From Rutpela maculata (Eukaryota; Arthropoda; Insecta; Coleoptera; Cerambycidae), in contig OW386289.2 of the NCBI GenBank assembly GCA_936432065.2, positions 37,095,903 through 37,159,902 of the forward strand: DNA of 64,000 nucleotides, read 5' to 3'. Numbering within the stretch: position 1 is the first letter of the stretch; every line of letters starts with the position of its first letter. The notes beneath the pieces were generated by a model that saw only the letters and a list, made by a program, of their open reading frames with translations, did not search any database and was not told the origin of the DNA. The position numbers and the translations under genes are program-made. Positions 21,389 through 32,110 of the stretch are shown here, one piece after another.

Positions 21389-24327
21389 TTTTTTTTTTTG
21401 GCGTAGAACCAGGTCAAACATATTAGGTTCCTTTGAGTATGTCACCGGGCATATGAAATCATATTTTACGACATTTTTTTGTGGTCTCGAACTTTTTAAA
21501 TCAATAAAAAGTGAAAAAAATGTATTTTTAAAGAAAATTGTTTTTTTTTGTTTCCACCGCCATATCTTTAAAACTATTAAAGGTACCGAAAATTGTTTTG
21601 TATCAAATTAAAGCACACACTGTAGCGCTTTTACCAATATAAACGGTTTGGGCACAATTCACACTTTCATTTCTTTAAAAATCAAATAAACTAAAAATAC
21701 ATATTTTGTGTATTGAAATCTTCACCAATCGATAAACTTTTTTATTTTTGAAAATATTTGCATACATGCAGCGAAGAAAATAAAGCCTAATAATCACAAA
21801 AGTTTTTGAAACAATATGTTTTTTCCTAAAGTGTACCGATTTTTTTGATCAGCGCTAAACGCGACATTGGGACGCAATTAATACACCTCGCATGCAGGGT
21901 TGGTCAGATTAGTCGCGTAGCGTTAGTTGAATATAGATTAATATATGGCATTCTAGGTTGGGGTGGAGTTGCTTACTGTCATCTAAAAAATTAGATATCA
22001 TTCAGAAAAAATGTGCCACCCCCTCTCAGGGGGTGGCACTTAAAAAAAAATATATTTATTGGAGCTGAAATAGAATCAAATTTTAAGAAGGCAAGGTTCC
22101 ATGCAATTTTTCACATAAATTGATAGTTTTTAGTTAGTTTTTAAAATTGCGATTTTAGCTTAAAATAAAAGCTTTTAAAACAGGTATTTTCAAACGGCTT
22201 TCGTCAAGTATCTCGAAAAGTATTACTTTATCGAAATAATGTTATAGACCAATTACAGAAAGCACCCTACAAACTGGGAATTAATTATATTTTTTGTTTA
22301 TTGATGTAGGATTAATAATTTCGGAAATATTTAAGTTTATATTTGGTATCCAAGGGTTTCGAAATTACCTTTAAAGTTTAAAATGCATTTTTTTCTAAAG
22401 CAAGTGCTTTAAATGACCAAAAAAGAATTTGAGCATTTAGGTAATGCTACATTTTAACAAAAAACTGTATTTGAGATAATTTTTTTAAATTATTGGCTAA
22501 TTAGAGTAACAAAACGAGTAAAAAATAATTTGAAAGCGCAATTAATTGTCTTTAATTTCCTTTCTTAGCATGCGTCACAATCTCCGAAATATTTAACATT
22601 TAAACTGCATTTTTCGTCTTATGAACGTTCGGATGCCATTTGTAAACTCATATCTCCAAAACTATTAAATCTATGTAAATAAATAAACAAGCGAAATTCA
22701 TTATTAGTTTATGAGCTTTATTTTTGGTCTCTACACATTTTTGAACAAAACTAATATTTATTGAGATATTTGGAATAGGAAAAAAAATGCGTTTTATCGA
22801 AAATACCTTTATAGTTTAAACTGTATTTTTTCTAAAGCAAGTGCTGTATACGAACCAAAAAAATTGAGCAACTGCGTCATGCTGCATATTAATGAGAAAC
22901 CGTGTTTGAAATTCATTTTTTTTTTAATTACTGGCTAATTGCAGTAGCAAAATGGCGACGTTGTTATTAAAATAATGTGTAGACCGGACATTGCTTCGGT
23001 CATAACTTCTTTGTTTTTTATGCTACATAAACAAATAAAAAAATAGTTAAGAGCTTAATTAATAACCTATTGTTGTATCTATTAGTATCCTTGGCGTAGG
23101 TGTCAGTGTTTCTGAGATATTTAACTCTCACTCTAAATAGTTATCTTACGAACACTTGGATGCCAAATGTAAACTTAAATATCTCCGAAATTATTAATCC
23201 TACATCAATAAATAAAAAATATAATTAATTCCCAGTTTGTACTTTCTGTAATTGGTCTATAACATTTTTTCGATAAAGTAATACTTTTTGAGATACTTGA
23301 CGAAAGCCGTTTAGAAATACCTTTTTTTAAGCTAAAATCGCAAGTCGTTATAACTTAAAAACTATTAATTTATATGAAAAATTGCATAGAACCTTTTCTT
23401 CTTAAAATATGATGTACTTCATATATTTTTTAAGTGCCACCCCCTATAAATTAACAGCCCCCCGCTCAATATAGAAACTTTTCTGTGAACCATTTACTAT
23501 TATACTGCCAAAAATGAACGAAATCCGTTCAATATGACATTACTTCGAAGTTTTGCATATTTTTTACCTCTAGGTATTGTACTACTACCACCTGTCTTTT
23601 TATTATTAAAAGGAGTCTATTTAATATTTATTATACAATTTCTTAATATTAACAACATATGATCAATACTGCTGTACAATATATGAAATATCGAACAATA
23701 ATATTGATCCCCTAGATGCTTTTGATCACTACTGGTTTTGTACCTATTGATATAAGTTAAACTATTATATACACCCCGACCGGGATCGTCAGATCGTTGC
23801 AGTCGGCAGGCTTCCTACAGCCGAGCGCGCAAGAATATGACTTTGGCCCGTTAAAAAAAATCGCTGACTCAATACTATGAACGGGACATGAAAAATTTTT
23901 ATCCTAAAAACTTTTTTCAACTATTGGCTTCAATTTGTACGCAGCATGTATATACAAATTTTCATAAATAAACTTTTTTCTCGATTGCCTAAAATTACGC
24001 TACTGAAAATAACAAGTTTGAGTTTCCTATTATTTTACCAACATAAAAAAAAATAAATCTGGTTCACGTGGGACGTTTTTCGAAGCGCTATTGTGTCTAC
24101 TTTAATCTAAAAAAAAAAAATAGCTTGATAGCACAAATATTTTCAGAGATATAGCGGTGGAGACGTTAAAAAACATATTTCATTAAAAATCTATTTTTTT
24201 GAGTTTTTCCGAAATAAAAAAGTTCTCGACCACCGAAAAATGTCGTAAAAAACGATTTCGTATACACGATTATCTTACTAAAGAATCCCACTAAGTCTGG
24301 TTTGGTTCTACGCCGGTTTTTTTTTTC
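21389..24327. mobile_element. 2.9-kb palindromic element with internal tandem units
   Basis: GGCGTAGAACCA at the left edge is mirrored by TGGTTCTACGCC at the right. Matched inner pairs include TTTTACGACATTTTT, CCACCGC(C)ATATCT, a gap of diverged sequence, GACGAAAGCC, ACTTTATCGAAA and CCCAGTTTGTA. Arms are about 1.4 kb around a centre near 22,860. Inside, a unit starting near TTTTTTCTAAAGCAAGTGCT is repeated in direct orientation (about 22,395 and 22,825), each followed by TTGAGCA and GGCTAATT. Related units recur at 62.6-64 kb. A perfect 12-bp hairpin (GTGCCACCCCCT, 22,013-22,039) lies in the left arm. No protein-coding gene is recognisable. Confidence 0.8.
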
Positions 24328-24494
24328 TCGAAAACTAAGCGACTTTACTTCCAGATTTTACTCTACTAAATGTTTATTTGTTTATGTCAAATTACACTTA
24401 TACTTTCTTACTGCAGATTCAAAAAGTGGTCATAAACTGTCTATCCACTGTATTGGTATGCCAATTAATTTTAAGATATCTTGAATACTTACAT

Positions 24495-24615
24495 AAATAA
24501 AACAAGCTAAAAACGTAGGTATACTCTTCGCCAATTTACTGACTTTTTTTATATAATTGTAACACATTCTATAGGATACTCTTCGCAGTTTTCTTGTAAA
24601 TAATATTAGTTTTTG
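24495..24615. repeat. Dispersed repeat, inverted copy at 59.3 kb
   Basis: AGCTAAAAACGTA, TCTTCGCC, TATATAATTGT and TTCGCAGTTTTCTTGTAAAT here match the reverse complement of about 59,262-59,365. No coding content. Confidence 0.65.
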
Positions 24616-24690
24616 GACATCCTAAATTTTGTGATACCATCTTTGTTGTGAAAGAAATATATGAAAAAAAAATTGAAAAAAAACATCCTA

Positions 24691-24745
24691 CCTGTGTGGG
24701 ATTCGAACACGAGATCTCTGGATTGTAAGGCAAGCAAACAAGCAA
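24691..24745 (-). repeat. tRNA-like SINE fragment (B box)
   Basis: On the minus strand GTGTTCGAATCCCACACAGG (starting from about 24,710) holds a perfect RNA polymerase III B box (GTTCGAATCCC). It is preceded by CTTACAATCCAGAGATC, which resembles an anticodon arm. No A box or cloverleaf 5' half is present, so this is a truncated tRNA-derived SINE and not a tRNA gene. An A/T-rich tail follows. Confidence 0.5.
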
Positions 24746-24749
24746 GAAA

Positions 24750-25814
24750 TATTTATTTAAAAATTTAAATTTTACGATGCACCTCACCCGAAACCTGGCC
24801 CGGAGGCAACCAGACAAACACGGCGCGTACGGCCGTGGTGAATGTCGGGTTGGACGGGGCGGGTACGGTTTGGCTAAACGATAATAATTAATAAAACAAT
24901 GTTAAAACTCCTATCCGCCTGTGGCGGATTTAAAAATTAACAATAAAATTAAAAAATGCTATCCACATGGACCTAAAACTAATTCATATAAAAGTTAGCA
25001 ACTAATCACTGGTTGTAGCACTGAATAAATTAGGGCTGTTGACTCAGGTGAAAAGCTAAACGAAAAAACCCGTACGAGAACTGCCGACCTGGTGGTCTCC
25101 CTGACGCCAGGAAAATGTGGTGGAAAAAGGATGGGGTTTAAGGGAATTTTTGATAAAAAAAAAGAGGACGAAAAAAAGAATAAAAAAGAGAATAAAAATA
25201 GAACATAAAGAAAGAGAATAGAAATGATAAGAAAGATAAAGTTGAAGAAATATCAAAGGTGGGGAAATGGTAGGTTGTGGTAGGATTGCAAGGCGAAACT
25301 TTAGCCATTCGACCATCACATATCGCTACGAAAATTGAATGTCAGTGCGAAGAGTACAATAACAGCTTACCAAATGTATAAAATGATGGGAAAAAATCAT
25401 AGGTGGGGGTTCACGGACTATTACATTTTATAAGTTTAAAAAATATCTTCAAAAAACCATTTGAAGATACAATAAGTGCTGCCGTACCTAAGTCACTTTT
25501 TATGTAATTTTTGTGTATGAGTAGGTATGTGAATATATATGAATTTATTTTTTGTAAGGTTTACACTAGATATTTTCTTAATACGTATATATCTAATCTA
25601 TAAATCTTCAACACATTAATGTTATTTAATTAATATGTTACAACACTTTCCCACTTTATTTATAATTTTTATCGAGGTTCGAGAGCAGTTATACAACTGA
25701 ATCGCGCCTATTATTAAATATATAGGAGTTATTAATACTCTTTCTTGTTGAATAATATTGTAATTGTTAAATTGCTATGTATAGATTAATAAAGACATTT
25801 ATTATTATTATTAA
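24750..25814 (+). repeat. Possible 3' end of a non-LTR retrotransposon
   Basis: A GC-rich patch at 24,780-24,875, a moderately GC-rich block at 25,060-25,140 (GACCTGGTGGTCTCCCTGACG) and the terminal AATAAAGACATTTATTATTATT (25,791 on) look like a LINE 3' untranslated region with an AATAAA signal and (ATT)n tail. No reverse-transcriptase sequence is present and the call rests on the tail. A minus-strand low-complexity frame (25056-25319) is not considered real. Confidence 0.35.
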
Positions 25815-26169
25815 TTGTCGAACTCGAAATTCGAATTTGGCAGAAAATTATACACAAGAATCTGGTTTTTGTTTTTCTTTAGTCGATCCCCCCCCCTCCC
25901 TTGTCGATTTTGAGACCGTAGATCCCAAGAACAATTTGCTTATAGTTAATAAAGAATATGTAATTCACAACTTTTCCAACGAAACTAACAGCTCTATTTA
26001 GCAACCAACCAACCAAAGAAAAGTGGTACAATATCAGACGTATTTAAGAAAATCTCGGACCAATGAATATTGATACATGCAGGAACAAGTTGTGATACTA
26101 TATCTGCTTTTTATAGGAAGAAAAAGATGCTATATTTAAATTGTTACAAAAAGATCATGATTTTTAACC

Positions 26170-26300
26170 TGCATGATAGCGCAGTGGGCTAAAGAGTGTT
26201 GTGTAGGGAGCACGTCTGGTCACGCTGTCTATCATGTACAGGGTTCAATTCCTATCTCCCACAGTGGCAACAGCGGGTCTTGAAAACCGCAACCCGTAAT
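26170..26300 (+). repeat. tRNA-derived SINE
   Basis: An A box TAGCGCAGTGG (26,177-26,187) and a B box GGTTCAATTCC (26,242-26,252) lie in the right order. They start 65 bp apart, longer than in ordinary tRNA genes, and no full cloverleaf forms. This fits a SINE head with an enlarged spacer. Confidence 0.55.
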
Positions 26301-27187
26301 AAAAAAAATTATCGAGATATAGATTTTTGTGTGAGCAGCTTAATAATTATCAATTTATATCTCTTAGCATTGTATTATACTCATTGATGTACTGTTATCA
26401 GTTGTATAGTGAATTGCAATTCAGAACAAGTAAGTATTTTATGATTAATAACATAATAATTATTAAGATTACAAAAAACACTAGTTATATCTAAATAAAA
26501 ATAAGTAATATTATCATTTATGACATCAATATCATAATTCTTATGATCAGAGATAAGTCAAATCAAATGATTATGATCAGTTATTTAAATCAAATGACAT
26601 CTTTTATATCGCAACTTTAAATGGCAATATGCACACGCGGGTTTATAGCAAAAAAAATGTTTGAAAAAATATTCCTTCAAAAGGGCCGTAAGAATCATCA
26701 ACTAAAATTTCATCGTCGCCCATCGACCCCATCGACGCCGACGGTGAAATTTTATTTCATATTTTTTAACGACCTTTTTTGAAATCAATTCAATTTTTTT
26801 CAAAAATGTTTTGAACCCTTTTTAGTGACGTCTTTTTTTAGTTTCTACATAGTAAAAGAATATAACCATCGTTTTGAATATTGAAACTTTAACGTCAGTC
26901 TCATTATCAAATTTCACGTAAATCTGCAAACATCCTGCAATTACCGCAGCCATATTGGATTTACCGTTTTGAATTATTAATTTTTGAGATCAGATTCGGT
27001 ATTAACTACTACTAAAATAGCTAACTACCAATTCTAGCAAATTCGGTGAAATTTTACAAAGGCACCTTCGCCAAATCCTCGATAAAAGAAATATTGTCTC
27101 CAATTTTTACTCACAGAGGGTGGTACTTTTCAAAATTCACCGGTGAGTATACCGACTTCAACCGGTTTGCACCGAGCCGTTTCAAAC
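26301..27187. other. Non-coding stretch, no gene recognised
   Basis: AT-rich, with a GC-containing patch near 26,715-26,745 (CATCGACCCCATCGACGCCGACGG). No recognisable gene or repeat boundary. Confidence 0.35.
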
Positions 27188-27519
27188 TTAACACGTTGAC
27201 TGCCATGAGTATTTTACGTATTATATATTAACTCAGTTGTCAAGATGTGGGGACCAACATTTTGCATTGGCGCTATTTGGTGCCATTTATGGAATTATAT
27301 AGGTAAGGCACAAAAATAGCTGAAATTTTCAAAATTTCGCACGAGTCAAAAAAAAACACCAAATGCAACTCGGTCTAATAAACCTAGATGGCGCTATGAA
27401 CAGGGACGGCAGAAAATCCCTAAACCGCCGCCAGCACGATTCATTTCTCACTATAAGACCACCTGAACCTGTTGTTGTGATACGACTCAAGGTGTTTTTG
27501 TGAGGTTTTACTTATCAAT

Positions 27520-28768
27520 ATGTCTAGAAAAAAAAAAGAGACAGTAGCTTTCTTAGTGATGGAGAATTGGCCCGGTATTTCGCAAACATGTCAGATGAAG
27601 AGCTAGGAGACAATTTTGGTAAGAAGCATGAGCATTATAGGTAGGTTGCTCCATTTTATTTTTGATGTGTAAGTAAACATTCTTAATGGCGAATATTTCA
27701 ACGATCCCCACCAAAACGTTCACAATTTCACTTAGAATAATTATAATATCAGGAGTCACTAAAAAACTTTGAGCTTGAGTAATAATAAGAGTAACAACTG
27801 AAAACAACAATTAACTGAAAGTGACTATAACTATTATAAATATATTGTTATAAAAACTAAGGCGCGGTATTTTCTTGTCACGGTCATAAACGCTTCTCAA
27901 TAAAATAACTCATTACTTTTATAGGATATCTTTTGTGAGTACCATCATGTACTCAGCGTTTTTTTATAGAGATGATAACAGCATTCAGAAAATACAAGCA
28001 GTGACGACAATGACTCAAATTCTGCTTTGGTACCAACACCTCAATCTAGAAGGTCCTCATCCCATCTCTAGGCAATTTCAAAATTGATCGCCAACTCCAT
28101 CGCCTCATCCTCAACCTGTTCCTCTAACTACACCTGGTCAATGGAGTCTACCAGTTAGTAAACAACCTCAACTGATGGCATTTGTAAAAGACACTGGTGT
28201 TGATCCACATATAGCAGGTATGTTGTCAGGTGGAAATCCTGAAGATTTCTATTATGTCTTAGTATATGAAAATATTTTCAAACATATTGTTGATCAAACG
28301 AATATATATGCTACTGAAAGATTGACGGGTGGCGGTGACATTGTATCACACTCCAGGCTATATTTTTGGAGTTCAACTGATCTGTATAAAAGACTTTTTG
28401 GTCTGATATCATATATGGGGATAGTAAAAATGCCAAACATTTCAGACTACTGGGACCAAGAAAAAATTTTCAAGAACACGATGCTTCTGATACCATGAGT
28501 CATAATCGGTTTGAATTGCTTCCCAGGATAGTCCATTTTTCCAACAATGACGAACATATCAACAATGACCGCCTTAATAAAATACAGGCACTTATTGAGA
28601 AAGTGGTGTATAATTTTAAAAATGTCTACTAACCGTCGAGTCGGAAACCGTTTGCATTGACAAATCATTTATTCCTTTTAGAGGCAGACTAGTTATACGT
28701 CAATACCTGAAGAATAAGAGGCACAGGTATGGCATAAAAATGTTCAAGCTACGCAGCAAAGGAGGTTA
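27520..28768 (+). pseudogene. piggyBac transposase, 5' part with intron
   Basis: ATG at 27,520 (MSRKKK in an A-run that has slipped frame), then SDGELARYFANMSDEELG. A plausible intron runs from GT at 27,619 to AG near 27,969; the next exon holds an acidic Ser-rich linker and, from 28,175, PHIAGMLSGGNPEDFYYVLV. MGIVKMPNISDYWDQEKIF and SHNRFELLPRIVHFSNNDE are hallmarks of the family. After a stop near 28,630 comes IDKSFIPFRGRL, the first catalytic-Asp region. The frame ends at KMFKLRSKGGY where foreign DNA begins. Frameshifts, the stop and the insertions make it inactive. Confidence 0.9.
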
Positions 28769-29658
28769 TATTTATAGAACTAATTATTTTTTATTTATTT
28801 GCTTTATCATGATTAGAGAATATTATTTAGGTATTAAGCAAATCACAACTTACACACTTTTTTATTTATTACGAAATTACCTACTTTCTGTATATTGTTG
28901 CCCTAATCTGGGCACGCAAATATACTAGTTAGGTAAATACTTTAAAGCACTCATAATTGGAGAACCAGTCAAAACAACTACTCTTCTAGCTAATACTGAC
29001 GAAGTATTGAATTACATGATATGATTCCTAGCATTTTAAAGAAAAAAATATATATTGAAAATACTTAAATTATGTATTTAAATTCAGCCCATTCACACTT
29101 TTTTATTTAATATGAAACTATCACTTTCTGTATATTGGTACCTTAATCTGGTCACGCTAATATACTACTTAGGAAAACACTTTAAAACACTCAGTATTGG
29201 AGAACCGATCAAAACAACTACTCTTCTAGCTAATACTGACGAAGTATTGAATTACATGATAGGATTCCTAGCATTTTAAGGCAAAAAAAGTATATTGAAA
29301 ATACTTAAATCATTTATTGAAATTCTGTCAAGAATTATTGAACCTTACCTTCTATTTCAACTCTAGAAAAGTTGTACAAGTTTTTTCGAACTCGTTAGTT
29401 CTCATCAGTAGAGTATAGAAACATTCATTCATTATTTACAAGTCTATTCTTGATGTAATTCAATACTTCGTCAGTATTAGCTAGAAGAGTAGTTGTTTTG
29501 ACTTCTCCAATAATGAGTGCTTTAAAGTATTTACCTGACTAGTATATTTCCGTGCCCAGATTAGGGCAACAATATACAGAAAGTAGGTAATTTCGTAATA
29601 AATAAAAAAGTGTGTAAGTTGTGATTTGCTTAATACCTAAATAATATTCTCTAAAGGA
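28769..29658. mobile_element. Hairpin element inserted in piggyBac
   Basis: AGAGAATATTATTTAGGTA (28,815) is mirrored at the right edge (ending 29,652). The arms extend about 220 bp (to about 29,035, and from about 29,440). Between them a diverged direct copy of the left arm (about 29,085-29,280) forms a third unit. AAAGGAGGTTA occurs at both sides (28,758-28,768 and 29,653-29,663), which suggests a target duplication, but 46 bp separate the left copy from the left arm. The right side has probably been trimmed or rejoined at the LTR edge. Confidence 0.7.
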
Positions 29659-30021
29659 GGTTAGATCACGGTTTACATGAGTGACTTTTTAAAAAGATTT
29701 ATTTACTTAATTGGAGCCAACGTTGGCTCTTGGAGAAGGAATAATACAATAATTAGAAGTGTTTCATTCTAAGTGAGTTTAATAACTGATTCAACAAAGC
29801 GTGTTTAGTCATATTTATAACATACAGAACCTGAGTAAGCAAAATATATAACAAAGGAATTGCAGTTCTGCAGTCTGCACAAGTTATGAGAAACAAAGGT
29901 GTAATATGATATCTTGAAGATAAGCAATTAATAAGAGAAGCTGTTATCGTGAAATACGATATACCTGTGAAGGTTTATTATGGCTAAGTCGCAATAAGAT
30001 AGCGTGTAATATTATATAACA
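29659..30021 (-). repeat. Errantivirus 3' LTR
   Basis: 363 bp matching 37,846-38,208. In element orientation it begins TGTTATATAATATTACACGC and ends CCGTGATCTAAC plus one altered base. A perfect 16-bp palindrome GAGCCAACGTTGGCTC lies at 29,714-29,729. The first plus-strand base is G where the other LTR has T, part of the disturbed left junction. Confidence 0.95.
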
Positions 30022-30032
30022 ACTTCCCCCTT
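30022..30032 (-). promoter_or_regulatory. Polypurine tract of the errantivirus
   Basis: On the minus strand AAGGGGGAAGT stands directly before the 3' LTR, the usual place for plus-strand DNA priming in LTR retroelements. Confidence 0.85.
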
Positions 30033-30255
30033 AATAAAAAAGTTGATGTTATGCAGCAACTTTTGAAAATTGTTAAAATGTTAAATGAATATAATGCAAA
30101 AATAAATTGAAACAATGTTGAATGAATACAAAGCAAAATAATAAAATAATGTAAAAGTTAAAATTGGTAAGCGATAATAAAACATTACATAACGTAATAA
30201 GGATAAAATACAATAGTCTAAATTAATAGACAAGGGTAAAACTCCACATGAAAGT
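30033..30255. other. Errantivirus spacer between env and the polypurine tract
   Basis: AT-rich 3' untranslated sequence of the element; no feature beyond the polypurine tract. Confidence 0.7.
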
Positions 30256-32095
30256 CTATGTTAACTCGATGTCCTCTTCTTCTTGAGGTCTAATACCGGG
30301 TCGCTTTCTTGGAGGGATCAGTCTAGGAAATTTGGTAAATACTCTGCTTCGCTCTGAAGGAGGTGAAGGAGGGTTATCCGTTGAGGGTTGGATTCGCAAT
30401 GCTCCACATCTTCTTCTTCTGCATTTACAAGTTATGTAAAGTAGAACTAATAGGATGATGAGAGTGATTATGAAATATGTGAACCAAGATATGTGTTTGG
30501 TCACAAAAGGTTCATTTATGAGGTCATCCAAGTCTTTGGAATATTGGTCCAATTTGTTTTTAGCAATATCTAGGTCTTCTACGTCGAGATTGTTTAATTT
30601 GAGAGGTTTTAATTTTGGAATTTCGATTTTGTCGGGCATGTGATTACAGCATTCAAAAGGAATTTGGATAGGATGTGAATTGTCCTTAATTTCGGAAAAG
30701 TCTTTGGCACTGGCTTGTATTCTAGTAATGCCTGCATAGGCGTAACATCCTGGTTGTAGTTTGATGATGGAATTTTTGTTGATTAACTCTGTTGTGGATT
30801 CTCTCTTTGGACAGTTGATGGTAATGTGAAGTGGTTCGGAATTAATTACTAGCCATGTGTTGTCTTCAAGTTCTTGGACGTTGTATCCCTGACTAATAAT
30901 GAAGGAAGTTTGACAGTTCTCTGGAAGTTTTGGCAATGGTTTTAGTATTCTGGCTTCACATATGGCATTTTGGTCGATAGGATAGGCAAACAGGTTCGAA
31001 CATAGTTTGGTTCCAAAATAAAGTGGTTTGCATTCTTTCAAATTTTGTATAGGTATGTACATCAAAGAATCATCATCTCTCGCGATATATTTTTGTGAAA
31101 TAGATAAAATGTGATGTAGACCAGTTCTGTTATCAAGTATCGGGATAGGATATAGGCGATAGGTGTTATAATTTTGGGGTTCAACAAGTGGTATTGTTAA
31201 AACAAATACTAAGTTAGAATCCATTTGAAACGCTTGTAATTCAATAATATCCAAATACTTAGCAACTGCCGATAATTTAATGGGGAGAGGCAAATTGTTC
31301 CTTCGTAAGCTCTGTGAAATTTCTTGTAATGCTGTTACCAAATGATTAGGGGTTATGATTGACGTGTGAATGATTCCTAGTCTGGCAAATGTTATTGAAT
31401 TTAGAATGTCGTTTAAATTATCTTCGATATACAAATAGCTTGCCATTAATTGTTCGGAAATGTATAAAAATTTTAGTTTTATGTGAGCAGCCTCGATAGC
31501 TTGAGTCATTGTTTGAATTGTGTGTTCTATTTCTTCGAGATCTTTGTTAAAGGTTTCCTCGTCAATTTGTAATTTTTGTATAGTCGAGTTGAAGTTTTTA
31601 ATAACAGAAGTTGTAACTGAAATTTGATTTTTGATTAAGTTTTCCAATTGATGTTCGTCATTATTTAGTTTATTTATACAATTAGTATAGTACTGGCCAT
31701 CTTCAGCATCTAGGTTACCAGTTATGGATTTGAATATTGTACCGATACCGTTAAGTATTCCTCGTTTATATCTTTTTGTATCTGAAAAGATTTCGTCAAA
31801 TTTCATTTTTATAGAGTTGGATATTTGTGTTAAAAGGTTAAAGTCTGTTTTAATTTCACTCGTAAAAATAATTGACTTATGATCACCATTATGGAGAGTG
31901 TACAGGATTCTGTCTAAGATATTTTGATTTTTGTCAAAAGCTAGTTTGAGGGATGAAATGTTTTTATGCACTAGTAGAGTCCATTTGTCATTTGTCACCA
32001 CGATGTCCGTGTCTTGGTGGTAGTATACACCAACGGTGTTATTGATTGGGATAATTTTGTATTGACAGAGTGCTGATCCGAACAGCAGGAGAAAC
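30256..32095 (-). CDS. env: Errantivirus envelope (F-type fusion) protein
   Basis: The reading frame is open over 581 residues from a GTG at 32,001 and continues upstream to the likely splice acceptor at 32,096, through a hydrophobic leader (FLLLFGSALC) that fits a signal peptide. The start codon must come from an upstream exon, since no ATG lies in frame after the acceptor. Counted from 32,001, a furin-type site RYKR is at residues 77-80, followed by a Gly/Ile-rich fusion-peptide-like segment. A transmembrane segment lies at about 506-527, then a basic Cys-rich stretch and a Pro-rich cytoplasmic tail. This is the layout of errantiviral Env and baculovirus F proteins: membrane fusion at the cell surface or endosome. 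No internal stop is seen. Confidence 0.9.
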
Positions 32096-32110
32096 CTGAA
32101 AATAAATTTA
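32095..32110 (-). promoter_or_regulatory. env splice acceptor
   Basis: The minus-strand TTTATTTTCAG, followed by GTTTCTCC, gives an AG at 32,096 just after the pol stop codon. The env leader frame is open from there. Errantiviral env is made from a spliced subgenomic mRNA; the donor was not identified. Confidence 0.6.

Noticed and set aside
25056..25319. 87-codon minus-strand frame
   Set aside because: Low-complexity Phe/Leu/Ser sequence from an A-rich purine tract; no domain.
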